A stretch of DNA of 64,000 nt from an uncultured Winogradskyella sp. (GCF_947498005.1 NZ_CANMIW010000002.1:372001-436000); one strand, 5' to 3'. Numbered from the stretch's first letter, positions 18,298 through 26,220 are shown. The notes: a model not told the origin generated them from the letters alone. Numbers and translations: made by a program.

Positions 18298-19374
18298 CTG
18301 ATACGATATTTAATAAATAAAATCTTCTACGCATTCATCACTTTATTAGGTGTAGTAACAGTCATTTTCTTTTTATTTAATATTCTACCAGGTGATCCGG
18401 CAAAAATGATGTTAGGTCAAAATCAAACAGCAGAACAAGTCACAGCAGTAAAGCAAAAGTATGGATTCGATAAACCCATTGGGACACAATTTTTATATTA
18501 TCTCAATGATTTATCACCAATTTCATTTCATTCAAATTCGCAATCAGATTACACGTTTTTAAGTCCAAATAAATATGCAGCAACAGAACTATTTACCATA
18601 GGAAATACAACAACAGTTCTAAAAGCACCATACCTTAGAGAATCCTTTACCAAACAAGGCAAAAAAGTAACGCAAGTTATAGGCGAAACTATTCCAAATA
18701 CCTTTGTTTTGGCAGTTTCAGCCATTGTAATAGCAATAATTTTAGGTATTATTTTCGGAATCATTTCAGCATTATATAAAGACACTTGGATAGATAAAAC
18801 CATTCAAATTTTAAGCACATTTGGTATGAGTGTACCATCGTTTTTTTCTGCCATTCTTTTCGCATGGTTATTTGGCTTTGTTTTACACAAATACACCAAT
18901 CTAGAAATGACTGGTAGCTTATATGAGCTAGACGATTTTGGAGAAAAAATGACTATAAAATGGAAAAACCTTATACTGCCAGCAATTGTTTTAGGTATAA
19001 GACCATTGGCAGTAGTCATTCAATTAATGCGAAATTCATTATTAGAAATCCTCAATCAAGATTACATACGTACCGCTAGGGCAAAAGGCTTAAGTGAGTT
19101 TCAGGTTATTAAAAACCATGCCGTAAAAAATGCATTAAATCCAGTGGTTACGGCAATTTCAGGATGGTTTGCATCCATGCTAGCAGGCGCTGTTTTTGTA
19201 GAGTATATTTTTGGGTGGAATGGCCTCGGAAAAGAAATTGTAAACGCGCTAAACACCTTAGATTTACCTGTAATAATGGGTGCCGTTTTAGTCATTGCCA
19301 TTATCTTCATAACCATCAATATTTTTGTAGATATCATCTACGCATGGTTAGACCCAAGGGTAAAACTATCATAA
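18298..19374 (+). CDS. OppB/DppB-type ABC transporter permease with apparent CTG start
   Basis: Inner-membrane permease for peptide-type ABC importers, 358 residues from 18298. The conserved N-terminus (IRYLINKIFYAF...VIFFLFNILPGDPA) begins upstream of the first ATG (18406), which would remove the whole first helix. The in-frame stop at 18235 leaves no ATG, GTG or TTG before it; the codon at the expected Met position is CTG. The binding-protein-dependent transport domain has the EAA loop (RTARAKGLSEFQV...HAVKNALNP) and ends WLDPRVKLS. The partner OppC, ATPase and binding protein are not adjacent. Confidence 0.82.
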   Translation: MIRYLINKIFYAFITLLGVVTVIFFLFNILPGDPAKMMLGQNQTAEQVTAVKQKYGFDKPIGTQFLYYLNDLSPISFHSNSQSDYTFLSPNKYAATELFTIGNTTTVLKAPYLRESFTKQGKKVTQVIGETIPNTFVLAVSAIVIAIILGIIFGIISALYKDTWIDKTIQILSTFGMSVPSFFSAILFAWLFGFVLHKYTNLEMTGSLYELDDFGEKMTIKWKNLILPAIVLGIRPLAVVIQLMRNSLLEILNQDYIRTARAKGLSEFQVIKNHAVKNALNPVVTAISGWFASMLAGAVFVEYIFGWNGLGKEIVNALNTLDLPVIMGAVLVIAIIFITINIFVDIIYAWLDPRVKLS

Positions 19375-19478
19375 AAAAAATGACAGATTTTTTTACAATT
19401 TAGCGATTCAACTTAACAACAAAAAATAATTCGCATTTCTACAACGTTTGCGCTGATTATTTGAGCTTTCAGACCAGA

Positions 19479-19506
19479 TTTGTGTCGTCTTTTTATCTTA
19501 TTTTTG
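19479..19506 (+). promoter_or_regulatory. Promoter of tpiA
   Basis: TTTG at 19479-19482 (-33) and TATTTTTG at 19499-19506 (-7), 16 bases apart, fit the Bacteroidota sigma-ABfr promoter. The leader to the ATG at 19565 is about 50 bases. Confidence 0.6.
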
Positions 19507-19564
19507 TATTGTAAAATTACAAGTCAATAAACACTTCTTTTTTAAGAAGTTAATACATAACATT

Positions 19565-20314
19565 ATGAGAAAAAACATAGTAGCCGGAAACTGGAAAATG
19601 AACAACGATTTAGCACAAACTGAAACGTTAATTACAGCCTTACAAGGTCAAACCAAAACCTCAAATGCAGAGGTAATGGTAGCACCAACATTTACAAATC
19701 TATGGCACGCTTTTCAATCATTAAGAGAATCAGATATAGAAGTCGTAGCACAAAACATGCACTTTGCAGAAAACGGAGCTTACACAGGCGAAATCAGCGC
19801 AAGTATGTTAAAAAGTATTGGTGTTAAAACTGTAATTTTAGGTCACAGTGAGCGTCGTGCTTATTTCAATGAAACGGATGAGTCTTTAGCCAAAAAAGTA
19901 GACGCAGCATTAGCAAATGATATGCGCGTAATTTTCTGTTTTGGAGAAGAATTAGCAGACCGTAAAGCAGGTAACGAAGAAGCTGTTGTAGGTAGCCAAA
20001 TAAAAAACGCATTGTTTCATTTAGGCGCAGAAGCTTTCAAAAATATTGTGTTGGCTTATGAGCCAGTTTGGGCCATTGGAACAGGCGAAACTGCAAGCCC
20101 TGAGCAAGCGCAAGACATGCATGCGTTTATCAGAAAAACATTATCAGACAAGTACGGAAACGACCTTGCAGACAGTGTTTCTATCCTTTATGGAGGAAGT
20201 GTAAAGCCTGCAAATGCGCAAGAAATTTTCTCTAAGCCAGACGTTGATGGTGGATTAATTGGAGGTGCTGCACTTAAGGCCGAAGATTTTTACGCTATAG
20301 TAAACGCGTTTTAA
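19565..20314 (+). CDS. tpiA: Triosephosphate isomerase
   Basis: Interconverts dihydroxyacetone phosphate and glyceraldehyde-3-phosphate in glycolysis. Key residues are Lys in AGNWKMN (about 11), His in LGHSERR (about 95) and the catalytic Glu in AYEPVWAIGTG (about 167). The phosphate loop YGGSVKP and GLIGGAAL follow. Length of 249 residues is typical. It has its own promoter; prmA and clpS follow. Confidence 0.98.
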   Translation: MRKNIVAGNWKMNNDLAQTETLITALQGQTKTSNAEVMVAPTFTNLWHAFQSLRESDIEVVAQNMHFAENGAYTGEISASMLKSIGVKTVILGHSERRAYFNETDESLAKKVDAALANDMRVIFCFGEELADRKAGNEEAVVGSQIKNALFHLGAEAFKNIVLAYEPVWAIGTGETASPEQAQDMHAFIRKTLSDKYGNDLADSVSILYGGSVKPANAQEIFSKPDVDGGLIGGAALKAEDFYAIVNAF

Positions 20315-20327
20315 ATTTTAACTAATT

Positions 20328-20434
20328 AGGGCGTTACCACAAGGGTCGCGCTATACACTATATCTTTTTATTCGGTGGCTTCTGCTTCGCTCAGCCACCA
20401 AATAAAAAGGATGCCGTTTCTATCGCTAACGCAT
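20328..20434. repeat. Structured intergenic repeat with terminal GCGTTA/TAACGC and internal hairpin
   Basis: The element is bounded by complementary ends GCGTTA (20331-20336) and TAACGC (20427-20432). Inside, an 18-base arm at 20363-20380 pairs with 20393-20410 (CTTTTTATT...GGTGGCT / AGCCACC...AATAAAAAG, two mismatches or wobbles) around a 12-base loop. The sequence GGGCGTTACCACAAGGGTCG resembles a class of intergenic elements I recall from many Bacteroidota genomes. No open frame crosses it. Confidence 0.65.
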
Positions 20435-20514
20435 GCAATCCAATGCTAGTGATAAAGACAAAAGTCAATTAATTACCAAGGGTTATTCAACCAATCGTAT
20501 ATCAAAAAAATAAG

Positions 20515-21351
20515 ATGTCTAATACAATTTACATAGGTTACAATTTTAAAGTAAAACCACTACAACCAGCCACCGAAATTCTAATTGCAGAACTCGGTTA
20601 CGCAGGTTTCGAAAGTTTTGTAGAAACCGAAGAAGGAGTAACTGCATACATTCAAAAAGAGGAATGGAATGAAAACATCTTAGATGATATCTATATTTTA
20701 AGTTCAGAGGAGTTTGAAATTACATCAGAATTCAACGAAATAGAGCAAACCAACTGGAATGAGGAATGGGAGCAAAACTTTAACCCAATCATTGTGGATG
20801 ATTTAGTATCTGTACGTGCACCATTTCATGAAAAACCAGACACTAAATACGATTTAATTATAGAACCCAAAATGAGTTTTGGTACAGGTCATCATGAAAC
20901 CACACATATGATGATTCAGCATATCTTAAGAAACGATTTTACGGGTAAATCGGTTTTAGATATGGGTTGCGGAACAGGTGTTTTGGCTATTTTAGCAGAG
21001 AAAGTTGGTGCAACTAAACTAGATGCTATTGATATAGATAATTGGTGTTACCTAAATAGTTTAGAAAATGTAGAACGTAACGATTGTCATAACATTTCAG
21101 TTTACGAAGGTGATGTAAAGTTGTTAGAAGGTAAAACGTACGATAGCATCATTGCTAATATCAATAGAAACATTCTTTTATCAGATATTCCAAGTTATGC
21201 CAAATGTTTAAACACTAATGGAACACTGTTTTTAAGTGGGTTTTATGAAGAGGATATTCCAATTATAACGGCAGAATGTGAAAAACACATGTTAAAATTG
21301 AATGAAACTATACAAAAAGGACGTTGGGTATCGTTAAAATTTATAAATTAG
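20515..21351 (+). CDS. prmA: Ribosomal protein L11 methyltransferase
   Basis: SAM-dependent trimethylation of ribosomal protein L11. The N-terminal substrate-recognition part (1-110) contains NWNEEWEQNFNPI. The Rossmann methyltransferase domain has MSFGTGHHETT (about 120), the SAM motif VLDMGCGTGVLAI and IIANINRNIL (post-I/II motif). At 278 residues it is intact. It sits between tpiA and clpS, a common flavobacterial order. Confidence 0.95.
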   Translation: MSNTIYIGYNFKVKPLQPATEILIAELGYAGFESFVETEEGVTAYIQKEEWNENILDDIYILSSEEFEITSEFNEIEQTNWNEEWEQNFNPIIVDDLVSVRAPFHEKPDTKYDLIIEPKMSFGTGHHETTHMMIQHILRNDFTGKSVLDMGCGTGVLAILAEKVGATKLDAIDIDNWCYLNSLENVERNDCHNISVYEGDVKLLEGKTYDSIIANINRNILLSDIPSYAKCLNTNGTLFLSGFYEEDIPIITAECEKHMLKLNETIQKGRWVSLKFIN

Positions 21352-21415
21352 TAGAGATTAACAAATAGAGTCTGTCACACTAAGTACACAAAACGTACTT
21401 AAAAAGCGATTTAAG

Positions 21416-21688
21416 ATGACAAAAGAAAAATACTCAGAAGAGCTGCTTTTACAAGAAGAAGTCGTAAAAGAAAATGAAATTGTGTTGTTTAATGATGAGG
21501 TTAATACCTTCGACCACGTTATAGATACTTTAATATATGCATGTGACCACATGCCAGAACAAGCCGAACAATGTGCTTTATTAGTGCATTACAAAGGTAA
21601 GTGTACGGTAAAAACTGGGCCTTACGAAGATTTAGAGCCTAGATGCTCTAAGCTTTTACAAGCAGGCCTTAGTGCAGAAATAGTTTAA
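21416..21688 (+). CDS. clpS: ClpS, adaptor for ClpAP-type protease
   Basis: Adaptor that delivers N-degron substrates to ClpA/ClpC-type ATPases. 90 residues with the core signature LFNDEVNTFDHVIDTL, a hydrophobic-pocket helix (IYACDHMPEQAEQCALLVHYKG) and the C-terminal strand CSKLLQAGLSAEIV. An acidic N-terminal tail of about 25 residues is normal. It closes the tpiA-prmA-clpS stretch and has a strong terminator. Confidence 0.94.
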   Translation: MTKEKYSEELLLQEEVVKENEIVLFNDEVNTFDHVIDTLIYACDHMPEQAEQCALLVHYKGKCTVKTGPYEDLEPRCSKLLQAGLSAEIV

Positions 21689-21689
21689 T

Positions 21690-21718
21690 AAAAAATCCCA
21701 CGTTGAGTGGGATTTTTT
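21690..21718 (+). terminator. Intrinsic terminator after clpS
   Basis: AAAAAATCCCAC / GTGGGATTTTTT, a 12-bp perfect stem with a 5-base loop, two bases after the stop codon. Confidence 0.92.
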
Positions 21719-21739
21719 ATTTGTAACCTTTGCTAATTC

Positions 21740-21809
21740 TGTCATTCTGAATTTGTTTCAGAATCTAATTTATAATGTTACGAGATTCTGAACCAAGTTC
21801 AGAATGACA
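21740..21809. repeat. Inverted pair of a 27-base dispersed repeat (TGTCATTCTGAA type)
   Basis: The 27 bases at 21740-21766 (starting TGTCATTCTGAATTTGTTTC) are an imperfect reverse complement of 21783-21809 (ending AAGTTCAGAATGACA), separated by 16 bases. Each unit itself carries a CTGAA...TTCAG palindrome. Related single units occur at 11232 and inside icmF at 50679. The pair lies between convergent clpS and the HMA gene. Confidence 0.75.
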
Positions 21810-21829
21810 AACATAGACTATAATTAGGT

Positions 21830-22099
21830 TTACTTCGTCATTCTACCAACAGCACAACTCACAAAAGACTTTGCCTTTTTTGGTAATGAGTTAGCATCTC
21901 CAACAATAGGGTAACCTAAATCTGATAACTTCTGTTTTACAGATTCAATTTCAGTTACAGAAACCGTATTAAAACTGACTTCATCAGTATCGTTATTAAC
22001 TTCAACTTCAGAAATCCCATCTAGTTTAGATAATTGTGTCACGATTGTATTTGCACAACCACCACATTTTAAGTTCTGTATGTTAAATGAATTTTTCAT
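21830..22099 (-). CDS. Heavy-metal-associated (HMA) domain protein
   Basis: 89 residues with a ferredoxin-like HMA fold. The metal-binding loop is LKCGGC at about residues 11-15, followed by ANTIVTQLSKLDGISEVEV. A basic C-terminal tail ends SCAVGRMTK. It probably binds copper, or another soft metal or a persulfide, as a small cytoplasmic chaperone. It is downstream of, and co-directional with, the CstB-like gene, so a role in the thiol/sulfur locus is possible but not shown. Confidence 0.8.
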   Translation of the reverse strand: MKNSFNIQNLKCGGCANTIVTQLSKLDGISEVEVNNDTDEVSFNTVSVTEIESVKQKLSDLGYPIVGDANSLPKKAKSFVSCAVGRMTK

Positions 22100-22160
22100 G
22101 TTTATTAGTTTTTATAGACTACTACTTGAGTCTTATTTTTCATTATTAATGATTTAAAAA

Positions 22161-22193
22161 AGACCTGCTAGGTTTTTAAAACCTGCTAGGTCT
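22161..22193. repeat. Short repeat with two ACCTGCTAGGT units
   Basis: ACCTGCTAGGT occurs at 22163-22173 and 22181-22191 in direct orientation within a nearly symmetric 33-base block beginning AGACCT and ending AGGTCT. I recall similar AGACCTGCTAGGT blocks as dispersed intergenic repeats in flavobacteria. Confidence 0.6.
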
Positions 22194-22206
22194 AGTCATT
22201 ATTTAT

Positions 22207-23613
22207 CTATAATGTTGTAGGACAAACAAAATCAGTTACTGGTAAATCTGTATTTTTAATAGCACCAAAACCACCTTCAACATCAATTAAATTATTATAA
22301 CCTCTTGCTTTTAAAATAGACTCGGCAATAACAGAACGATAACCTCCAGCACAATGTACATAATAGGTTTTGTCTTTATCTACCTCGTTCATCTTTTCAT
22401 TAATAAAGTCTAAAGACAAGTGTTGTGCATCTTCTATATGAGATGATAAATACTCGCCATCCTTTCTTACATCTAAAATATTAAGTTTGCTTTCTTTGGC
22501 TTTTGCGGCAAATTCTTCAGCTGAAATAGATTGTAAGGTTTCAATGTCTTTTCCGGCGTTTTGCCAAGCTTCTAATCCACCTTCAAGATAACCTAAGGTA
22601 TTATCATAACCAACACGCGATAATCTTGTTACAGCTTCTTCAGATTTACCTTCAGGAACTACCAAAACAATAGGTTGTTTAATGTCTTTAATTAAAGCAC
22701 CAACCCAAGGTGCAAATCCACCATTTAATCCTATAAAAATAGATTTAGGAATATGTGCTTTTATAAAGTCGGCTTGAGTTCTAACATCTAAAACTAATGC
22801 AGCCTCATGGTTAGCCATAGCTTCAAACTCTTCTGGATTAAGTGGCACGTTTCCTGTTTTTAAAACAGTTTCAAACGTATCGTAACCCATTTTATTCATA
22901 ATTGCATTTTTAGCAAAATATTGTGGAGGAGGAGCAATGCCATCTAAAACTTCTTCAACAAATTCGGCTTTTGTCATATCTGCACGCAGCGCATAATTTG
23001 TTTTTTTCTGTTCGCCTAAAACACCAACAGTTTCTTTGCTTAAATTTTTACCACAAGCAGAACCAGCTCCATGTGCAGGATAAACGATAACATCATCTTC
23101 GAGCGTCATTATTTTATTTCGAAGCGAATCGTATAACATGCCAGCTAAATCTTCTTTTGTTAAATCAGATTTAATCGCTAAATCTGGTCGGCCGACATCA
23201 CCTAAAAATAAAGTGTCACCAGAAAAAATAGCGTGATTTTTTCCATTTTCATCAATTAAAAGATAAGTTGTAGATTCTAAAGTGTGTCCTGGTGTATGTA
23301 ATACTTTAAGCGTTACATTTCCAAGTTTAAGCTCTTCACCATCTGTTGCAGTATGTATGTTATATTCTGTAGTTGCTCCAGGTCCAAATACAATTGTTGC
23401 TCCTGTTTTTTTAGCCAAATCTACATGTCCAGAAACAAAATCAGCATGAAAATGTGTTTCTAGAATATATTTAATTTTTGAATTGTTAGCTTCTGTTTTG
23501 TCAATATACTGCTGTACTTCCCTTAAAGGGTCTATTATAGCAACTTCTCCTTCTGATTCAATATAATAAGCACCTTGTGCTAAACAGCCAGTATATAATT
23601 GTTCAATTTTCAT
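22207..23613 (-). CDS. Persulfide dioxygenase-rhodanese fusion (CstB-like)
   Basis: 468 residues. The metallo-beta-lactamase domain (about 1-230) has THFHADFVSGH, the GHT motif, SGDTLFLGDVGRPDL and YPAHGAGSACG. These are features of ETHE1/CstB persulfide dioxygenases, which oxidise glutathione, coenzyme A or bacillithiol persulfide to sulfite. Two rhodanese domains follow. The first (about 255-360) has VVPEG where the active Cys should be and is therefore inactive. The second (about 370-460) has an intact loop HCAGGYRS. This order matches staphylococcal CstB. The role is detoxification of sulfide or persulfide, with sulfite/thiosulfate as product. A Crp-like site lies upstream. Confidence 0.88.
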   Translation of the reverse strand: MKIEQLYTGCLAQGAYYIESEGEVAIIDPLREVQQYIDKTEANNSKIKYILETHFHADFVSGHVDLAKKTGATIVFGPGATTEYNIHTATDGEELKLGNVTLKVLHTPGHTLESTTYLLIDENGKNHAIFSGDTLFLGDVGRPDLAIKSDLTKEDLAGMLYDSLRNKIMTLEDDVIVYPAHGAGSACGKNLSKETVGVLGEQKKTNYALRADMTKAEFVEEVLDGIAPPPQYFAKNAIMNKMGYDTFETVLKTGNVPLNPEEFEAMANHEAALVLDVRTQADFIKAHIPKSIFIGLNGGFAPWVGALIKDIKQPIVLVVPEGKSEEAVTRLSRVGYDNTLGYLEGGLEAWQNAGKDIETLQSISAEEFAAKAKESKLNILDVRKDGEYLSSHIEDAQHLSLDFINEKMNEVDKDKTYYVHCAGGYRSVIAESILKARGYNNLIDVEGGFGAIKNTDLPVTDFVCPTTL

Positions 23614-23633
23614 AAATAGTAGATATTATAGTG

Positions 23634-23641
23634 CAAATTTA
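23634..23641 (-). promoter_or_regulatory. -7 promoter element of the CstB-like gene
   Basis: On the minus strand the sequence is TAAATTTG, matching TAnnTTTG. It ends about 20 bases before the start codon at 23613. Confidence 0.6.
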
Positions 23642-23661
23642 CAAAAGTTCATTTTCCGAAA

Positions 23662-23677
23662 TGTGATATTTGTCACA
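23662..23677. promoter_or_regulatory. Crp/Fnr-type operator TGTGA-N6-TCACA
   Basis: A perfect palindrome TGTGATATTTGTCACA. Its centre lies roughly 41 bases upstream of the start point expected from the -7 box at 23634-23641, the usual place for class II activation by Crp/Fnr proteins. A Crp/Fnr gene is four genes upstream on the same strand. Confidence 0.65.
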
Positions 23678-23684
23678 AAGTCTG

Positions 23685-24488
23685 TTAAAATAACTCTTTA
23701 TAAGTAATATAAATTGCCATGATTAAAGTGAAATAGCCAAAGCCTCTTTTTAAGCCTTTAGCGCTAATTTTTTTAGATAACGCTAACCCAATAAATATGC
23801 CAATTATTGAAATGATAGTAAATCTAATTAAGAAATTCCAGTCAATTTCTATGGTATTTAAATCGCCTAAAAATCCTATTAAAGATTGTATTGCTATGAT
23901 AAATAAAGAGGTACTTATTGCTTTTTTGATAGGTAGTTTGACTAAAAGGACCAATGCAGGTACAATTAAAAATCCACCACCAGCACCAACCAAGCCAGCT
24001 AATGCACCAATACCAATGGCTTGTGTACCAATAGCTAAGTAATGATTACTGTCGTACTCCTTTATTTCTTGCTCAGTTGTGATTTCTTTAGACTTTATCA
24101 TAGACCAACCTGCTAAAAGCATAATGAGCGCAAAAACTAACATTATAAAAAGAGAATTGGTTAAGTGAAACTTGCCTATCGAAAATAAAACATCTGGTAG
24201 GTTAGGTATCACTAAGCTTCTCATCATAAAAACAGCAAGAATTGAGGGTATTGCAAAAATTATTGCTGTTTTAAAGTCGATTGTTTTTTTTCTAATATTT
24301 CTAAATGTTCCTATTAATGAAGTACTACCAACCACAAATAGAGAATAACTAGTAGCTACAATAGGACTAAATCCTAAAAAATAAACCAAAATAGGAACTG
24401 TTAAAATAGAGCCACCTCCTCCTATAAGTCCAAGAACGAGTCCAACAATTAATGCACCGAAGTAGCCTATTATCTCAGTTAATTCCAT
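23685..24488 (-). CDS. TauE/SafE-family anion exporter
   Basis: 267 residues with about eight membrane helices in two related halves. The halves start with GLIGGGGSILTVPILVYFLG and GLVGAGGGFLIVPALVLL, the family's repeated Gly-rich motif. TauE/SafE proteins move sulfite, sulfonates or related anions. Given the neighbouring persulfide dioxygenase, export of sulfite or thiosulfate is likely. It starts one base after the upstream transporter gene's stop, so it is in the same operon. Confidence 0.88.
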   Translation of the reverse strand: MELTEIIGYFGALIVGLVLGLIGGGGSILTVPILVYFLGFSPIVATSYSLFVVGSTSLIGTFRNIRKKTIDFKTAIIFAIPSILAVFMMRSLVIPNLPDVLFSIGKFHLTNSLFIMLVFALIMLLAGWSMIKSKEITTEQEIKEYDSNHYLAIGTQAIGIGALAGLVGAGGGFLIVPALVLLVKLPIKKAISTSLFIIAIQSLIGFLGDLNTIEIDWNFLIRFTIISIIGIFIGLALSKKISAKGLKRGFGYFTLIMAIYITYKELF

Positions 24489-24489
24489 T

Positions 24490-24906
24490 TTAATGTGGTA
24501 GTTTATCTTTTGTTAAGCCGTACACATAAGTTCCTAGTAATGCAGCAGCAATTACAACTAATATAGAGAATGCACCAGTACCAATTAAGATGTACATTGG
24601 ACCAGGACATGCGCCACATAGTGCCCAACCTAAACCAAAAATAATGCCTCCTAAAATATAACGAATGAATCCACGATCTTTTAAAGGCACTCTTAAAAAT
24701 GAACCTTCTATGTTTTTAATTTTAATTTTTTTTGAAACTAATAGTAAAATTATTCCTGTTATAACGGCAGAACCAATAATACCATACATGTGGAAGGACT
24801 GAAACTTAAACATTTCAAAAATACGATACCATGAAACGGCTTCAGATTTTACTAAAACAATACCGAATACCATACCTACGGTTAAAAATTTTAAATACTT
24901 TCCCAT
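24490..24906 (-). CDS. Half-size YeeE/YedE-type transporter (C-terminal half, DUF6691 type)
   Basis: 138 residues from the Met at 24906; the open frame continues upstream over the neighbouring gene, but this start lies two bases past its stop. There are four hydrophobic segments. The signature CGACPGPMYILIG corresponds to the second Cys motif of YeeE/YedE proteins. The family imports thiosulfate or related sulfur species. It pairs with the preceding half to make a full transporter. Confidence 0.84.
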   Translation of the reverse strand: MGKYLKFLTVGMVFGIVLVKSEAVSWYRIFEMFKFQSFHMYGIIGSAVITGIILLLVSKKIKIKNIEGSFLRVPLKDRGFIRYILGGIIFGLGWALCGACPGPMYILIGTGAFSILVVIAAALLGTYVYGLTKDKLPH

Positions 24907-24908
24907 AA

Positions 24909-25466
24909 TTAAAATAGTATTGGATATATAAGATGAATCATAATTAAACCTCCAGCAAAAAAGCCTATTACAGCAATTAATGATGGTAATTGCAAACTGC
25001 TTAAGCCTGTAATCGCATGGCCAGATGTGCAACCACCTGCATAACGCGTACCAAAACCAACTAGAAACCCACCTACAATTAGTATTAAAATACCTTTAAT
25101 ACTAAAGACAGCATCCCAACTAAATAATTCTGGTGGTACTAAACTTTGCCCAACATTACTAAATCCAAATGCGTTTAAATCTTTTATGGTGGCTTCACTT
25201 AGATTAATATTTGTTGGATTAGACAATAGATAATGAGCAATAAATCCACCTAAAATTGCACCTAATACAACAACGAGATTCCAGCGTTGGCTTTTCCAAT
25301 CGAATTTAAAGAATTCAACACGTTTACCAGCACCTCCAATGGCGCATAAGGTTCTTAAGTTAGATGACATGCCAAAAGTTCTTCCAAAATAAAGGAGAAG
25401 AAACATTATTATTGCCAACAAAGGTCCAGTAACAAACCAAGGCCAAGGTTGTAAGATGTATTCCAT
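24909..25466 (-). CDS. Half-size YeeE/YedE-type transporter (N-terminal half)
   Basis: 185 residues with four or five membrane helices and the signature GGCTSGHAITGLSSLQ, the first Cys motif of the YeeE/YedE family. An internal Cys lies in LRTLCAIGGAG. Paired half-proteins next to CstB-like or MBL-fold sulfur genes are common in Bacteroidota. The pair probably moves thiosulfate or sulfane sulfur. Confidence 0.86.
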   Translation of the reverse strand: MEYILQPWPWFVTGPLLAIIMFLLLYFGRTFGMSSNLRTLCAIGGAGKRVEFFKFDWKSQRWNLVVVLGAILGGFIAHYLLSNPTNINLSEATIKDLNAFGFSNVGQSLVPPELFSWDAVFSIKGILILIVGGFLVGFGTRYAGGCTSGHAITGLSSLQLPSLIAVIGFFAGGLIMIHLIYPILF

Positions 25467-25521
25467 ATTAATAGATAGTAAAAATAAGTTAGTTGAAAAA
25501 AAGGTTGTGTGACAAAAGTTG

Positions 25522-26157
25522 CTAAAAGTCTAAAACAGAGATTTTATTTCTGCCAAGTTCTATTTTATTTTCGCGTTCTAGCTGTTTTAAAAGTCTTGAA
25601 ATAACTACTCGTGAGGTGTGCAGGTCTTCTGCAATTTCTTGATGCGTAATTTCTAGATTAGTGGAAGCAGAAAGTTTAACGTGATCTGTGAGGTATTTAA
25701 ATAAACGTTCGTCCATTTTCATAAACGCAAGTGTGTCTATAGTTTCTAGCATTTCGTCAAAACGAATTTGATAACTTTGAAGTATAAAGTTTCTCCACGT
25801 TTCATTGGTATTAAACCAAAGTTTCATGTTTTCAATTGGTATCATTATTACTGTGACGTCTTCATCTGCTATCGCTCGTATTTTACTTACAGATTTTACC
25901 ATACAGCAAGTCAATGACATGGCGCAAGTATCACCAGATTCTAAAACATAGAGTAAAAGTTCGTCTCCATTATCATCTTCTCTAAGTACTTTGATGTTTC
26001 CAGAAATTAAAAGAGGAATGTAATTTAAGTCTTGACCTATATCTATGATTATGTCTAATTTTTTAAACGTTTTTAAAAAGGCAACATTAGCAATTTTATC
26101 GATTAATTCTGAATCGAATAAGTAGTTGAATGGTTGTAATAAATCTGTAGAAATCAT
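25522..26157 (-). CDS. Crp/Fnr-family transcription regulator of the sulfur locus
   Basis: 211 residues. The cNMP-binding-type beta-roll (1-125) lacks a clear cAMP phosphate cassette. A dimerisation helix and a winged helix (EITHQEIAEDLHTSRVVISRLLKQL, about 170-195) follow. A three-Cys cluster CAMSLTCC lies at about residue 90, in the sensor domain. It heads the minus-strand set of sulfur genes and is 55 bases from YeeE/YedE. It probably senses persulfide or redox state through the cysteines and activates at the TGTGA-N6-TCACA site; this is inference. Confidence 0.85.
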   Translation of the reverse strand: MISTDLLQPFNYLFDSELIDKIANVAFLKTFKKLDIIIDIGQDLNYIPLLISGNIKVLREDDNGDELLLYVLESGDTCAMSLTCCMVKSVSKIRAIADEDVTVIMIPIENMKLWFNTNETWRNFILQSYQIRFDEMLETIDTLAFMKMDERLFKYLTDHVKLSASTNLEITHQEIAEDLHTSRVVISRLLKQLERENKIELGRNKISVLDF

Positions 26158-26220
26158 ACCTCAAAAATACTAATTTAAAAATTTGAAATAAATAGTTTGG
26201 CTATGATTTAATAAATGTAT

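Noticed and set aside
24490-25466. Two adjacent YeeE/YedE fragments read as one gene broken by a frameshift
   Set aside because: Each half has its own start, stop and signature motif, and split half-size pairs are known in this family.
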